Source: Strix aluco
Lineage: Eukaryota; Chordata; Aves; Strigiformes; Strigidae
Assembly (NCBI RefSeq): GCF_031877795.1
Contig: NC_133943.1
Coordinates: 11,835,001-11,899,000 of the forward strand
Direction: 5' to 3'
Length of the DNA: 64,000 nucleotides
The notes below the pieces were generated by a model, which worked only from the letters and a program-made list of their open reading frames with translations, searched no databases and had not been told where the DNA came from. A program made the position numbers and the translations under genes. Positions within the stretch are counted from its first letter, which is position 1. Each line of letters opens with the position of its first letter. This document shows positions 1 through 13,100 of the stretch, piece by piece.

Positions 1-3000
1 GTGTCCTCTGCCAGCAGCAGCTTTATAGCAGAAATTCTCAGATAGGGAGGAAGACCCACAACTTAATTTTCTAAAAACCGACACTTTCTCCATTTTTCAG
101 CAATATTTTTTCCTTAAAAACCCCAACAACAACAACAAAAAAGAAAAATGGCAGCTGCACTCTGTAAGGCTGAACATCTCAGCCAGCCCCAACCAACACG
201 CCTTGGTGCCCCAGTGCCTGGGGCAAGCTGTCCACCTACCTGAGACAAGTTGCACAATATAGTTGAACCAACTGAACTTTTGCCTGCAGCGCAAGACAGG
301 GAGAGGTCTCACCTCCACCCTCCTCATTCCTGGCCCTCCTGGAGCCACTCCAAGCTTGCAGGGACGTGGGCTGGTTTGCTGCCAGCTTGGGGAAGGGGGA
401 GATCAAGCCTCAGTGGGGTCCCAAACCTTTTGGCACCCAAACTGCTTACCGAGGGAGGCATTTCTCAAAGTCTGCTACAACAAAATATCTTCTTCCTCTC
501 TGAAAAGGTCAAGTACCAGACCATGGTTGATGGTAAATGATCAGCAAGCTGAGCTTGCAGAGGAAAATAAGAGCACAAGGAATTCTCCATAAGGGGCATA
601 CCACACCTTGTGTATTAAAAAATACCTGGTTTGGCTAATTTAATATGGTATCAGCACTGAAAAATTACATTTGAATGAAAGCTTTGTCTTGCCCAAACCC
701 TAAATATTCTATTAAAGGCAGTATTAAAACAATAAATTCACCAACCTTAATTATACCTTCCAAACCTAATCTCCAAGATCTAATTTCCACACTGCCAGGT
801 AAAGACAGCCATAAATGTCACTTATAATTCAGTACTCAGTGACTCACCTCTACTGCAAAGACCTCAAGATATGGTACCAGTAAGGCTGAAAGGCTCAAGG
901 AGGTGGAATTAAGACAGGGAAAATTCTGGCTTTCCTCATGCCACCAGATTACAAGGGAGACCATATTTCATGTGGGTTATTGCTCACATTGCAATCCTAG
1001 ATAACACCAGAATATAAAAGTTACCATAAACCAGGGTGTAGAGCCGCACCCTGCAACCTGGGGATGTGTGGGAGTCACAATGTGATGGGAAGATGAGCAG
1101 AAGGGGTGCCATGCATCCAGCAGTACTGCAACACCCTGCAGCCAGTGGTGAAGCAAAGCCTCAGCCGCTGGCAGGAAAACCACAGAGTCACCATGGCACC
1201 ACGGAGGGGATGGGCTGGCTGCCAGAGCCCTACAGCATCCACCCGCTGGCACCACATCACGTTTTCCCCTCTCTTTTCTGGTTAACGAGGTCCCCCTCCC
1301 CGCTGCTGGCTGGAAGGCATGAATCACAGAGGAAGGGCAGGTCCTGCACACCCATCCTTCTCTCCCCAAAAGGTCTCCCCTAATCCAGCCAACGGAACAG
1401 CCTTGATGCAGCTGGCACAGACCTGCCTTCCTCATCCCTCCTGCAAGATGCCTGCCACATACCCAGGAAAAGTCTGTGCTGGATCTCAGGGATGGGAATG
1501 AGGAGCAAGGCATGCCTCAGGGCAGACACATACAGGAGAAGGGAAAAAAAAACACGCAAGGAAAGTAAGAGGAAAGGAGCATCGCTTCTAGGATGGAGCA
1601 GAGCACTGGGAAGGGGGAGCAAGTGGTTAAATTCTTCACTTGTCCCCAGGCCCACCAGGACCTCAGGGAGATCATTGCAGAGGTCCACACCTCGCTTTAC
1701 AAGGGGACTCCAAGATGGCAAGGTGTCCTTCACTGAAAGCACTTTGAACAGCCAGTGCGGGAGCAGTGATTTACAGCACCGTGGAAGACCTGAGACAGCC
1801 TGATGTAATCGAATGAAAGGCACAGAAAAGAAGTGAGAAATCAAGACCGCCGAAAAACATGTCATCCCTTCAGCTTTATCACCTCCCTCTACAAGGGCAG
1901 GACATGCCCAGAACCACCATCTCCCTCTGTCTCTCTCAGCTCTTATTTCCATCTCCCACTCACCATAAAACTGCACAGATGCTTCAACTTCTTAGATACC
2001 CACAATACGTATGTGGTGGATGCTTTGGTCCGTACTATATCATACAGATTTAGCAACATAAATGGGTCCCGGCCATTTTACTAAAAATTCAGCACTCTGA
2101 GATACAGACTCCTTTGCACCGATTTACCGCTATCCATCCTCAGCTCCTCCCCACAGGCAGCATCAGTCAGCTTGAAACTGGTTTGTTTTGGATCCAGGGC
2201 TGCTGGCACATGATATAAATTGCAGGTCTTTCTACCAGAAAGCTGAGCTGCTTTAGATTGATTAAAAGCACATCGGAGATGCTGGGGCTCGCATCAGCCC
2301 AGACCCATGCAAACCTCATCAAAACCCACAGCCACAAGCGGCTCCAGGCTGGCACCTGCCCTGGGGCCCTGGACACCTCCCAGGGTCCAACCCCATGGGC
2401 AGCGGGTAGGAGAGGGGCCACCAGTGAGCTCCTGCCCTCCTGGGGACCCTGGCTCAGCCCTCCCAGGAAAGGGGCAGCTGAATTTCCAGGTCTCTTTCAT
2501 TAAGCAGCTGGAAGGGCATTAGCTCACCGCTGAGACAGGGACTGGGGTGTAACCCCTCGCCTCGTGTTACAGGACAGCTTTGAACACTGCATTACCAAAA
2601 GCCTCACCAAATAAAACCACACCAGATCAGCAGCAAGAGATCTGAGCTCTGTCCCTGAGGGGGTGAAACTTTTAACCTCCCCATCTTTCTGCCTCCCCCC
2701 TCCATGGATTACACTCAGCACAGGCTCCCCTCCAGATCGCATCCACCAAGCGATGCTTCTTGTGGGACGTACTTCCCCCAGGGCTGGGAAGCAAACGCTG
2801 TCTCCTCCAGCTGCTCTGCCAAGTTTCCAGAGGGAAGGAGACCAGGGGGTGCCAGCAGGGATGAATGAACAGAGCACAGGCTCAGGAGCTGGCCCTCCTT
2901 CACCACAGGGCCACCACAGCAGCACCAGGCAACGAGCCCAGGAACCAGAAGGGACCATCTGATGGGAGCAGGTGGAGATGAGAGCCAGGAGGTGAGCAGG

Positions 3001-4698
3001 AGCTCTCAGCTCACAGCAAACCAGCAAGAAGCAAAATTGCTCTGGAGGCAAGAGGGAGGATTGCAGAAATCTGGTGAGGGTGCAGACACAGCCTGCAGAG
3101 CTGCACCCTCAGAGCAAATGTTGGCCATCAGCTTGGAATAAACCAAAAATCATCCAGTGATGTTCCCAGCAGCTGCTTTAGCTACGAGAGATGAAAATTA
3201 TTTCCACTGCAGACACACACTGCCCAGTGCTGCTGCACTCACCCCAGGTGTACGCTGGCCCTGAGAACTTTCATCCAACACCGACTCTCGGGGAGGATGG
3301 GCTGCCGTTTCCCAGAGGCAGGCACAGCTTTCAGCAGCTCACAGCCCTGCTCGGCTGCCAGGCACTGAACGCAGCAGCTAGTCAGGGTGCCAGCTAGAGC
3401 CAATTATAACTCCACTGACCTGCCTTGGCGCTAGCACACACGGGAATGCACTGACTCCCGGCTGCCAAATGCTGGAAAGCTATAAATGGGAGGCATTTGG
3501 AGAAAGAAAAAATTAAGGAGCCAACTTTTAACTAGGCTGAAGTGCATTGGACTGTACATGTTCTTTGTGGAGGAAGAGAGGAGGAGAATGATGAGATTTT
3601 TGATGCACTGCTGGAAAAATACCAGCTGTTTCTTCTACAGACAGACATAATCCTTATTTAATGGAAAGTGTTCCTTCTTCTCTCAAGTTCGACTATGGCA
3701 ATTCACTCTTTCTATACTTCTGTGTACGGTGCTTAAGCTCACGCCTCTCAGTGCAGACTGGGCACAGAGGAAAAAATAGTCGGTGGTGCTTTGTAGCAGG
3801 AACCTCACCACAGGAAGCTGTGGGTTTTTTCTTGTCCTTGGTCACGAAAGGGCCTGTCTTTCATGATCCAGCTGTCTAATAGCAAGATCCTGGTGATTTA
3901 TTTTAGTGGCCGGCTGAAACCACGAAGTACATTGCACACGCAACTGCACAGAATTTTGCTGAACTCCACAAACCCTGGAGAAAAAAGAAATCCCCGAAGT
4001 GTTGAAATAAGATTCCTGTTACAAAATAGCTATTGAAAGAGCCCTGTTTACAATCCCTGGACACAAAGAGACATCCATCTCCTGCAGCCACAGTATGACC
4101 AAGCCGCTTTAGGGCTTTTTCATCAAGGAGGCCGCCAGGACCAGGCACGACCCAGAAGAGGGGTGAAATCCAAGAGGTGCCTCGGCTTGTGTTCCTACCT
4201 CAAGGAGCCTTGGGTTGTTTGGGACACATTACTCGGCAGGCCTGCCCCTTGCTTTCCACATGCGGAGAATTAAGATAACACTTACTTCACCTTTGTGAAC
4301 CATGTGCCCTGCCAAGAGCCCAGCTTAAAGAGCAGAGGAGGAGAAGGAGGATTGCAAGCGAAGGAAGGTGAACACAGGGTTTGCAGTACTGGAAGCAATG
4401 CACTAGGCTCATTTTAGTTTTTCAAGAGTCCAACTGCCTGAAACAGGCTGATGAGAACAATTCTTCTCTGCGTGCCAGCTAGTGTACTGTGAGCCTGTTT
4501 TAGTATAGTGTTTTATTTTAAAACAGCCTGAATTACTAAGATACTGACTTTTCCCCGTCTTTGCCCGGTGGCTGCATGAACACAACAGGTGAAGCACCCC
4601 CTCCAGAAGGGCTAATCTGTCTTCCACATCAAGACGACATGCACAGACCATTGCCTTTTGCCAATTTTCTCATAAGAGTAGGCATCACTTCAACAGCC

Positions 4699-4718
4699 TT
4701 TTTTTTTTTTTTTTTTTT
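4699..4718. repeat. poly-T tract (20 nt)
   Basis: Uninterrupted run of 20 T on the plus strand (A on the transcribed strand) inside SH3PXD2B intron 2. No target-site duplication or retroposon body was seen beside it, so it is described as a simple homopolymer. Confidence 0.9.
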
Positions 4719-7700
4719 GTTACACACAAAGCTGTTGGCGGGAGGGCTGCAGGACTCTCTCCAAGATGACATCGCTCCAGGTGGGTCAAAGCTGAAAGTT
4801 TCCAGCTAAGAACCTGAAGGATTTGTTAAGCATATGGACAAACGTGAGGACTGGGAAACACACTCGATGCGCATGCAGAAAGGAGCGGGGAAGCAAGCCA
4901 GAGACGTTTTTAAGGTTCCTTAAAATTCTCAATTTTTCTATCTCTGAATTGTGCAGCAATCACACTTACTCCAGCCTACGTCATGTCTCCATCCCTTGGC
5001 TCAAAATTAAACCCCTATGCAGAGAAACAGCCATACAACATCACCCTCTCCTACAGCCTTCAGCTGGGACAAGGACTGAAGGGAAGGTTTCTGACTGCAA
5101 GGGGAAAAGCCCAGGGGCAACCTGTCCCCAAGGAGGACACCCCTGAATGGCAATTTGATTTTTAAGGACTTGCACCTGCCTGCCAGAGGAGAAGCTACTG
5201 CTTCAGTGGTGAGAAGGCAGGACATGGCATGAATAGCACAGTCGGCCCCAAGGGGGAGGTTTGACCCAGCTCCATCACAGCTCGCAAGCAGCTCACTTTG
5301 TGACCGATTGGATCTGATCCCAACTGCAGAGACACAAGCCTTGCTGCCCACGACGCAAAAAAAAGACAGGCAGAGGAGGCCAAGGACATGGACCAGGGCT
5401 CGTGCCCAGGTAAAAGCACAGGGGTCTGGTAATAGGGAGAAAGACATAAAACGATCGGGTTTGGGTGTAAGGACATTTCAGGAGCTTAGTGAGACAACAG
5501 TGGCTCTCGGTCACATGAAGACTTGAAATAACTACCATCGTGGCTGATGAGCTCATAATTACAGAGTGGGGAAAAAATGTTTCTTTTTGGGGGTTTCCAT
5601 AAAAAACACAAAATACAAGCCAGTATCTATTCTCTAACCAGCAGTGTCGCTCCATACAGCCAATGGTTTCAAGATGATCCTTCCAAGAGACTTGTTAACC
5701 TCCTCCCAAGTGATGCATCCAACATGATCCAAGAGAGCCCTGCAGTCACTGCACGGCTCTTCCCGCACTGGCAGGGCTAGAAGCATCTCTCAGGCACGCA
5801 AGACCTCGATCCTCTATCTCTGTCCACCGGAGACAGCCACTCACATATCTGATTACCAGCTTCCATGCCAGCCAACATTTCCAGTGTACCTGCCAGCTCC
5901 TATTAGCGTCCAGAATACAACTGGCATCCTTGCAAGCATCAATCTTATTGCCTTTATTTCTTAGGAGCGGCATTCATCTGCTCCCAATAGCTCACATCTG
6001 GCATACTGAGTGTTATGAAACAGTCTCAATCCTATTCAAAGGAAATTATTCCTCCAGCCAAAAGATTCATGCAGAACTGAGTTTAGTATTTGTAGTTACA
6101 AATTTAAACACAAATCATACAGTCACCCAAGGTTTCAAACTTCAGAATTACAATTTCATCTAGGGTTTGTTTTTTAATCCCTGAAAAGTCACTCTTATGT
6201 AAATTGCTGTGTGACGGAAAATGTTTATGGAGAAAGCAAGGAGGAGAAGTGGTAGGAACCTGAGCACAGAGGATCTACACAGCAAAAAGGCTCCTGAGCA
6301 CTGCCCAGGTCCCTGAAGGTTTCCTTCCTGCAATGAGCAGTGTAGAGAAGGCGGAGGTATTCCCCAGCTTAAGTATTCCCTTCCCAATTTCACCACCTGG
6401 CATGGTATGCCGAGCCTTCCTGTGATGACCCCAGAGCAAGAAAGGGTATGACCTGCATGCTTCCCAAGGGATGCGGGCCACCACTCCATCTGCTCAAAAA
6501 GCTGGAATGGGACCAGGAAGAAGCAGCCTGTGCCTTGTGTAGGAACACACAAGCTGAACTGCAGAACCACTGTCAGTCACCTACCCTTAGAGGGGAGGTG
6601 ACAATCTCCTGCATGACCAGTGAATGGCCCATGGTGTGGTGGATGGAAGGAAAATGGGTAATTAGGCAGAAAGAGGAGGTCTCTCCACCCTTGGGAGAGA
6701 AAAGCAGGTGGTTCTTGGAAAGGCTGCTACAGAGATGAGCTGTAAACCAGGGCTTTTGCAGAAGAGGGCCAGTCTCAGGTATCCATGACAGCCAATAAGA
6801 GCAGCTCTGGAAGTTCACAGTATTCAGACAAAACCCTGAACACTCCTAGCTGACAACGGCACAGCCTGCAGCATTACTGTGACCCACGAGGTGGATTTTG
6901 ACATTCCCCATTCCAGTACGGGGAACGTGGCTGGTCCGACGTCTCTGCAGTCAGACGGAGGCAGGGACCAGCACTGGGCTCCAGGCTTCACCCCTGTTTT
7001 GGCTGAGCTGGTGCTTTGTGTTTTGAGTGTCATTCCTGCCTGGCTGGGGAGGGAAGGACACTTTGCCCTCTGGTTGCAGTGGCAGCAGGCGAGCCGGCGA
7101 GGCTGTCAGTAGTAAGCGTGCATGTGTTTTACTTGGCCCTACTCCTAAAATAATTGTTTGGCCACAATGGAAGGTGACAAGCAATTCAGCTGTAGCCCCA
7201 CAGGGAATATCAGGAGAAAATCCCCAACCACTCACAACACCGTGCCTGGGCTGCTCTGAACTGCTGCATCACATCAGCCTGGGGGTCAGCCCCCACCAGC
7301 CCTCACTCCTGTCCCAAGAAGGTCATCTCCTCTCTCCTACTTGGATCAAATGGCTTCCTTGTCCTCCTGCCTGGGCTTAGCAGGAAGGTCAATGACAGCA
7401 AAAGAGGGTGCACCAACCTTCACCCAGATGTGGCCAGAGCTGCTATTGAAAAAACAAACCCCTGCTCAGCTTCTGGCAGGAGCATTGAAAGTACAGCCAG
7501 AATCATTGGGAACACAGATATTAAAATTAAATATCTCTACCCAGACATGCATGTACTGTGATTGCTCAAGGCCGTAAGTATGAATAAATTTGGATGGATT
7601 TTCACTGGATAACATGAAAGACAGATTCTTGACACAGCGATCACCTGCGACTCAAGTTTCCAATTCTTCCTCCAACGCATCAAAAAGATCACCAGAACTG

Positions 7701-8193
7701 GGCCCGGGAAAAATATTTTTCCCTCTTACAATGTTTTCAGAAGCAGCTGAACCATTTTACCCAATCAGTAATTTTGTGGGGGTTTGGGTTTTTTTTTGTT
7801 AACCAGAGGCATGAATAATTTCCAGCATGGAAAATTTCTGCCTAAAGAGCTAAAATTGGCATAGAATCATCCAACACTCATATAATAAAGGCCTCCAGCA
7901 ATGGCAACAGTCAGTGCTACCAAGTCTACCTAGAGCATTTTTTTCCACTGTGCTAAGAGGATCTGTTTCACTCCTCATCTTTCAATCCAATTTCCACTGT
8001 ACTGCACCACAAGTTTAAAATAAGGACACCAGGAAGCATGTGCGATAAGGGGGAAGGAAGGGAAAACCACAATTTCATTCATTCTTTCAACAGAGCCAAA
8101 AAGGAGTGGTTACTCTTTTTTTTTTTTAGTAAAAGCTGCAGGGAACAGGGATGGGGGGAGATGTTTGCTTTAAACTTTCCCATCCACACCATG

Positions 8194-8194
<1 letters not shown>

Positions 8195-8232
<38 letters not shown>

Positions 8233-8260
8233 CACACACACACACACACACATATATATA
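8195..8260. repeat. Compound microsatellite (GATA)n-(CA)n-(TA)n
   Basis: About nine GATA units (8195-8230) pass directly into about ten CA units (8232-8252) and then a short TA run to 8260. The three blocks share boundaries, so each probably grew from the edge of the previous one by slippage. It lies in SH3PXD2B intron 2. The array is near-perfect, which suggests a polymorphic locus. Confidence 0.95.
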
Positions 8261-10091
8261 AAGCACCTCTGCCTCTAAAGGTGCTCCAGAGTGTTCTGCA
8301 GAGCCAGTTTGAGTCTCTGGCTCCAGACAGCCTTCAGTGACAATGCTTTCCATCTAGGAGCGTGCACAGCTCCAGCCAAGATGGAAGGGGAGGAAGAGAG
8401 GAAGGACAGCCCATGAGGAGCAAGACAGCCCAGGGAAACAGCATAGCTGGAGGCACCAGTTTATCACATATAAACCCTAAAAAAGTGTGCCCCCCTTGCA
8501 GCAAACGACAGTGTGAGCTTGGCCACCACCTTGGAGCACCAGTGAAGACAAGATGCTGTGGAGAAGGAAGCACTGAGCTCCATTTCCTTCCAACCCTGGC
8601 TGCTGCCCAACAGCTGTTCCCTGTTTATTTACTTTAATATTTCCTTGGTTACACAAGCAGCTGCACACAGCTTAACCCCTGCCTGTACCAGCAGCTGCCG
8701 GTGCCACCCTACCTTACTTTGCCCAGCACAATGCTGTGGGACAGCAGCAAGGGGCAGGGTAAGGACACCCAGCGTCTTGCCAAAGCTGGGCTCTCACTGG
8801 CTGGCCAGGGCTTACTCAACGTGGTCATCCTCATGGCCACATCCACAGCTCTGCAGGAGGTGCCTTGTCAGGCAGGGGACAGGGCACCATCGATGTGAGC
8901 AGCCGTCTCGCACAATCCCAGGCTTTGCAGGCTGACCCGAAGCCAGCTGACCAGCTGAACCTGGGAAAGCCATCTGGATTCTCATGGGCTTGCTTCGCTG
9001 GGCAGGCCCAGATGTGCTGTAATTTTAGCAGTGTATTTGTGTCTGGATGCAGCGATTTCAGGAAAGACAACCTCATTCCCAGGCGACCACAGCACTTTTT
9101 CAAATAAAACATATAGTGATGCTCAACTTCACGTGAGCAGGTTGCTGGAGACAGAGAGTGCCCAGCTCCTCTCCCAGTCCTGCACACAGGCCAGGAGGAA
9201 CGTGCCAGTGACTTTTCTGGCAGTTGCTGCTGGTCCATAGATCACTTCATGCATTTTCCTTTCTCATCTGCACAGAGCCTGTTCCAGCAGCTCAGTTTGT
9301 GTTTTGGCTCATAAAGCTCAGCCAGACCCCTTGGCTCATCTCCACCAAGGAGGGGGTGGAAAACACCCTTTGCCTGCTCGCCCAGAACACCGGCTTCAGT
9401 TTCTGCAACCCAGCCTGTCCCAATTGCCTTTCCAGCCTCCTCCCTCCCTCCCGGCTCCATTTTCTTCCCTGCTCCCCCCTGCACGAGGAGGTAATTGCTA
9501 AAGCAGCTGCTGTCAGCTGCCCTCCGGGCTGGCACTGCTTTGCACCGGCCAGTGGGCATTTCCCCAGCGCCTGTTCCCAGAAACGCCAGCCAGTGAGACA
9601 TGGACCCAGCAGCAGCCCTGTTTTGCTGTGATAGCAGCTGGGAAAGGCATGCTATTAGCTCCACAGGAATGGAATTTGGGCCTAACTTTAACAAAATCCC
9701 CCCCAAAGCAAAGAAAAAAACCCACCACCACTGCAACAAAAACCCCACCACTTGCACAGATTTCTGTTGCAGGAATTTAAACACACCTATGCAGCCCTGC
9801 ATGCATTTAGTCCAGGGAGTGACAGCAGAACTTTAACACTGGAGATGCGAAAGATCCAGGCTGTCCCTACCAACACGAAGAGGCACTGGAGCGAAGTGTC
9901 CAGCTTTTGAGGTTGCTTTGTTCTTGCTTTTTTAAGGATGTCCAAACTTGCATTTCAGCTTCCTCAAATCAAAACATTTTCTGATAGATTACAAAAGGCA
10001 TGCTTAGCATAAGGCAGAAACCATGCTTCTCAAGTGACCACAGCTTTCGACCCTCCAAAGTCAGAACCCCAAGAACTGGCAAAATGCTTAC

Positions 10092-10172
10092 CTGCAGGTC
10101 AAAGAATTTGCTGTACCGTCGGTATATGACTTCTGTGGACCCATTGGACCAGGTGACTTTGATAATGTACAC
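10092..10172 (-). CDS. SH3PXD2B: SH3PXD2B coding exon 2 (PX domain, residues 25-51)
   Basis: The exon is 81 nt (27 codons, phase 0 at both ends), bounded by acceptor CTCTACAG and donor GTAAGC on the minus strand. It encodes VYIIKVTW...[11 protein letters not shown], almost identical to residues 26-52 of human SH3PXD2B/TKS4. The segment is the second strand of the PX domain and includes the RRYSKF motif (residues 42-47), whose arginine contributes to phosphoinositide binding in PX domains. TKS4 is a scaffold with one PX and several SH3 domains that works in podosomes and invadopodia at the ventral membrane. It joins in frame to exon 1 at 22856. The paralogue SH3PXD2A is the main alternative; the exon 1 wording (EVKVLDVQKRR) fits 2B better. 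Confidence 0.93.
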
Positions 10173-13100
10173 CTGTAGAGAACAGAGTTAAAAATCAGAG
10201 AGGAGTGACCCAACAACCCACACCACAACCCGAATGTTGCTAGAACTGCCAATGCAGCTCCCACGGCTGGGCATCAACCAGGGAAGTTCATGGGACCACT
10301 TAAAGTCATTTCAGCAATACCAGAAAATATGTAAGATTAAATTATTAAGCTCCACTGCTGCAACTTAACTGTCTACTAAATGCTTATTGATAGTTGTGAA
10401 CCAAGACAGCTCCCTTTCCCTAAATAGGGGCATACATTTCATGTGAAAGGGCACTTCCATGTAAAAACACAGTTAAAGTCTCCCCAGACACATTACGAGT
10501 TAATAAGTATGCCGTGGCCATCCCATCCATGGCTGCAGCATCAAGTTTGATGTCAAGATCCCCGTGGTGCAGCCCACAGCGTGCCACACCACACACTACC
10601 GCCAGCCCAGGGCCTGGGGCTGCGACTTGTGAGAGCTCAGACCCACAATGTTCAAAACTCCATCTGTTCTTCCATAATAGCTCTGAGGTTTTGTTTACTT
10701 AAACTTGCAGGGGTGCAAATTACCCTCCTGTTCTTTAAAATGCTACACAATCAATCCTAGTAACTGTAGGTTATTCACAGACCATGTGACCAGGCTTTTA
10801 CTGGTGATGAATGCAAAACCAAAACAAAACCCAACCCAATTTTTTTATTCTTCTATGAAAAACAACAAGCAAACAACAGAATTGGGCAATTACTTATCTA
10901 ATGTCCTTACTTGTTGCTCACTGAAACTAAAGATGACCCTTGACGAGATGCCAGCGTAACACTCCAGTGATGCAAACCTCAGCCTTCACTAATTGGTAAC
11001 AGATTGACTAAGCAGAATGAGGGCATGTTCATTTTTTCTTCTAACTCTCACGTCCTGCTTATTTCCACCACAAGTTCAAGTATCAATTCACTGAAGCAGG
11101 AACAAAACATTCAGAAGCTCAGGTGAACGGACCTGCTAGAACTCCAGTTAACGTAATGAAGAGCGAAGGCTCTTAGGATGCTGACGTTTTGGTATTTAAA
11201 ACAGAATCCCTTAAGAGTTTCACAAGGTTTCCCACAGAGACACGCGTTTTTCCAGATGCTGGAATGCAACCAACAACCCAGCCCAATATCGAAACTCAAA
11301 CACCAGGACACTCAAATGGGCAGCACAACGCTAAATCAAACCTACTCGAATGCTGTACTAAAAATCTGATCGAAAACTCACTCCGCTGCTCAGAGGGCTG
11401 ATGAAGCATGACCTATCAAGGTGAGGAGACTTCTGAAGAACCACAAACTCTTAGCAGCAGAATCACTTCCAAATTAAGATGGAAAAAGAGGCAGCGAGAT
11501 GAAGCAAACTCTTACTGCTAAAGAACTGCAGTACTTTCAACACAGCCATTCAATGACCACTTTTCTTAAACCAGATGATCAGCCCAAACATCTGTGACTG
11601 CTTTGCTGACTTGCAGTGAGCTGGCCAGGTGTCACAGGCACCACCACCCTCTCCCAGATAAAAAACGAACCGCTCAGCATCGCCTCGCAGGCCTTATTCA
11701 GCTGACCATGATCCCCTCCTTCCATTCACAAATTCTTTTTTTGAGCTGAAGGATGTGCTCTTTCTGCATATTAACATAAGGAAGACAGAGAGCTCCTGCA
11801 AGACAGCATCTGGAACATCTGTGGACACCTGGATGGACCATGATTTGCTACAAGGGAGGCCCAGACACTGTGCTTGCTTACCACCAAACAGGGCTTGGCA
11901 AGTACTCTGCATTGACTCAGGCACAATATCCATTCAGGAACATGCTTCTAGACATCAGCATATCAGGGACAACTTGGCTGACCACAGTTTGCAATGAAAA
12001 CTGGTAAAGTTGCATGACGTGGCCTCTGAAGTATCTGACAGCATCCATACAGTTGCCACCATACCATCAGCAAACTAAGTGTTAACTTGACGCCAAGTAA
12101 GCGTCCAAGCTGTCTTTACCCTCACCCCAGGACTTGCCCGCAGGCCAGCATGAGCTCATTTTGGTTGGAAGCTCAGCTGATATCCCAGCTTTCTTACCAG
12201 TCTACAGCACTTTACAGGGTTATATCACTGCTGGCTGCCTGCCTGGAGAAAGCCTTCCACTGGGGCAGGAGGAAGAGCCAACTTTTCTTCATTGTTTATT
12301 CCTATCCTGCCTTTATTTGGAGTCAACAGCTTATTAGACTGGGATTTTAATCACGATGTGGATTTGCTCAAGCCAAAATGAATTCAAAGCTCTTAAGGGT
12401 AATAAAGCCATGAGATTTGAGGGCACACCATGCTTTATTATACCCTTTGCAATTGAGGGAAGGAGCATTTCTCCCAAATGATGAGCTCGCTCATATCTTG
12501 CTGAAATGCAGATCTCCCAGGAGTCTGAATAATGGTTTCTTGCACATCCCATTTGAATGGCAGAAAGGTCTCCAGGGGTATCTCCTCACCTACTTGTGGA
12601 AAGCAGAAAAGATTGGGAAGCCCACACTTGCAGGAGCTCCTCACTATGTATAAAAAACACCGTCTCAGTAAAGCTGGCTTCCTCTCTCCTTGGAAATATC
12701 CCTCGTCCTTCACCGATGGCCCCATCCTACCGACGTGTCCTGTTGGCCAAAACCATCACAGATCTTGGTCTCTGCCAAATCCAGTCTCTGCTGTCCTAGG
12801 GACAAAAAAAATACACCCGAAAACATAACTCAGGTGCTCTCCTCAACTAGCAAAAAAAGCGCAGATTGTGCAAGGTATGAACAGTGCAGTCAGCCACCCA
12901 GTGATGGTTTCCACAGGGACTGGAAATAATGAGGCACCAAGCTCCCAGAGGCAACCGCCCATCCCTTTCTCAGGTGCTTTTGGAAGACACTTTCAATGAT
13001 CAAGACAGTTTTGAAATCATTGCAATTGGCCTGAAGTTTCCCCTCCTGGCCTGGCACTGCACCATGTCCTACCAGGAGCAGCCATCATCAAGTAGCAGCC

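Larger units (their letters stand above)
1..10091 (-). other. SH3PXD2B: SH3PXD2B intron 2 (partial), no exon seen
   Basis: This stretch follows the donor site of SH3PXD2B exon 2 (GTAAGC on the minus strand, 10091 downward) and runs off the left edge, so it is read as intron 2. I looked on the minus strand for the next PX-domain exon, which in the human protein continues with a segment like MQMLDKFP, and did not find it. Open frames here are short, unconserved in appearance and lack coherent splice partners. The only distinct content is a compound microsatellite near 8195-8260, a 20-base T run near 4699 and a short CAA repeat near 125. No RNA gene or young transposon was recognised. Confidence 0.7.

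Noticed and set aside
7856..7885. CATAGAATCAT motif as a CR1 LINE 3' end
   Set aside because: Only one copy of the octamer-like unit is present and the adjoining sequence does not resemble the CR1 body or its typical 3' UTR.
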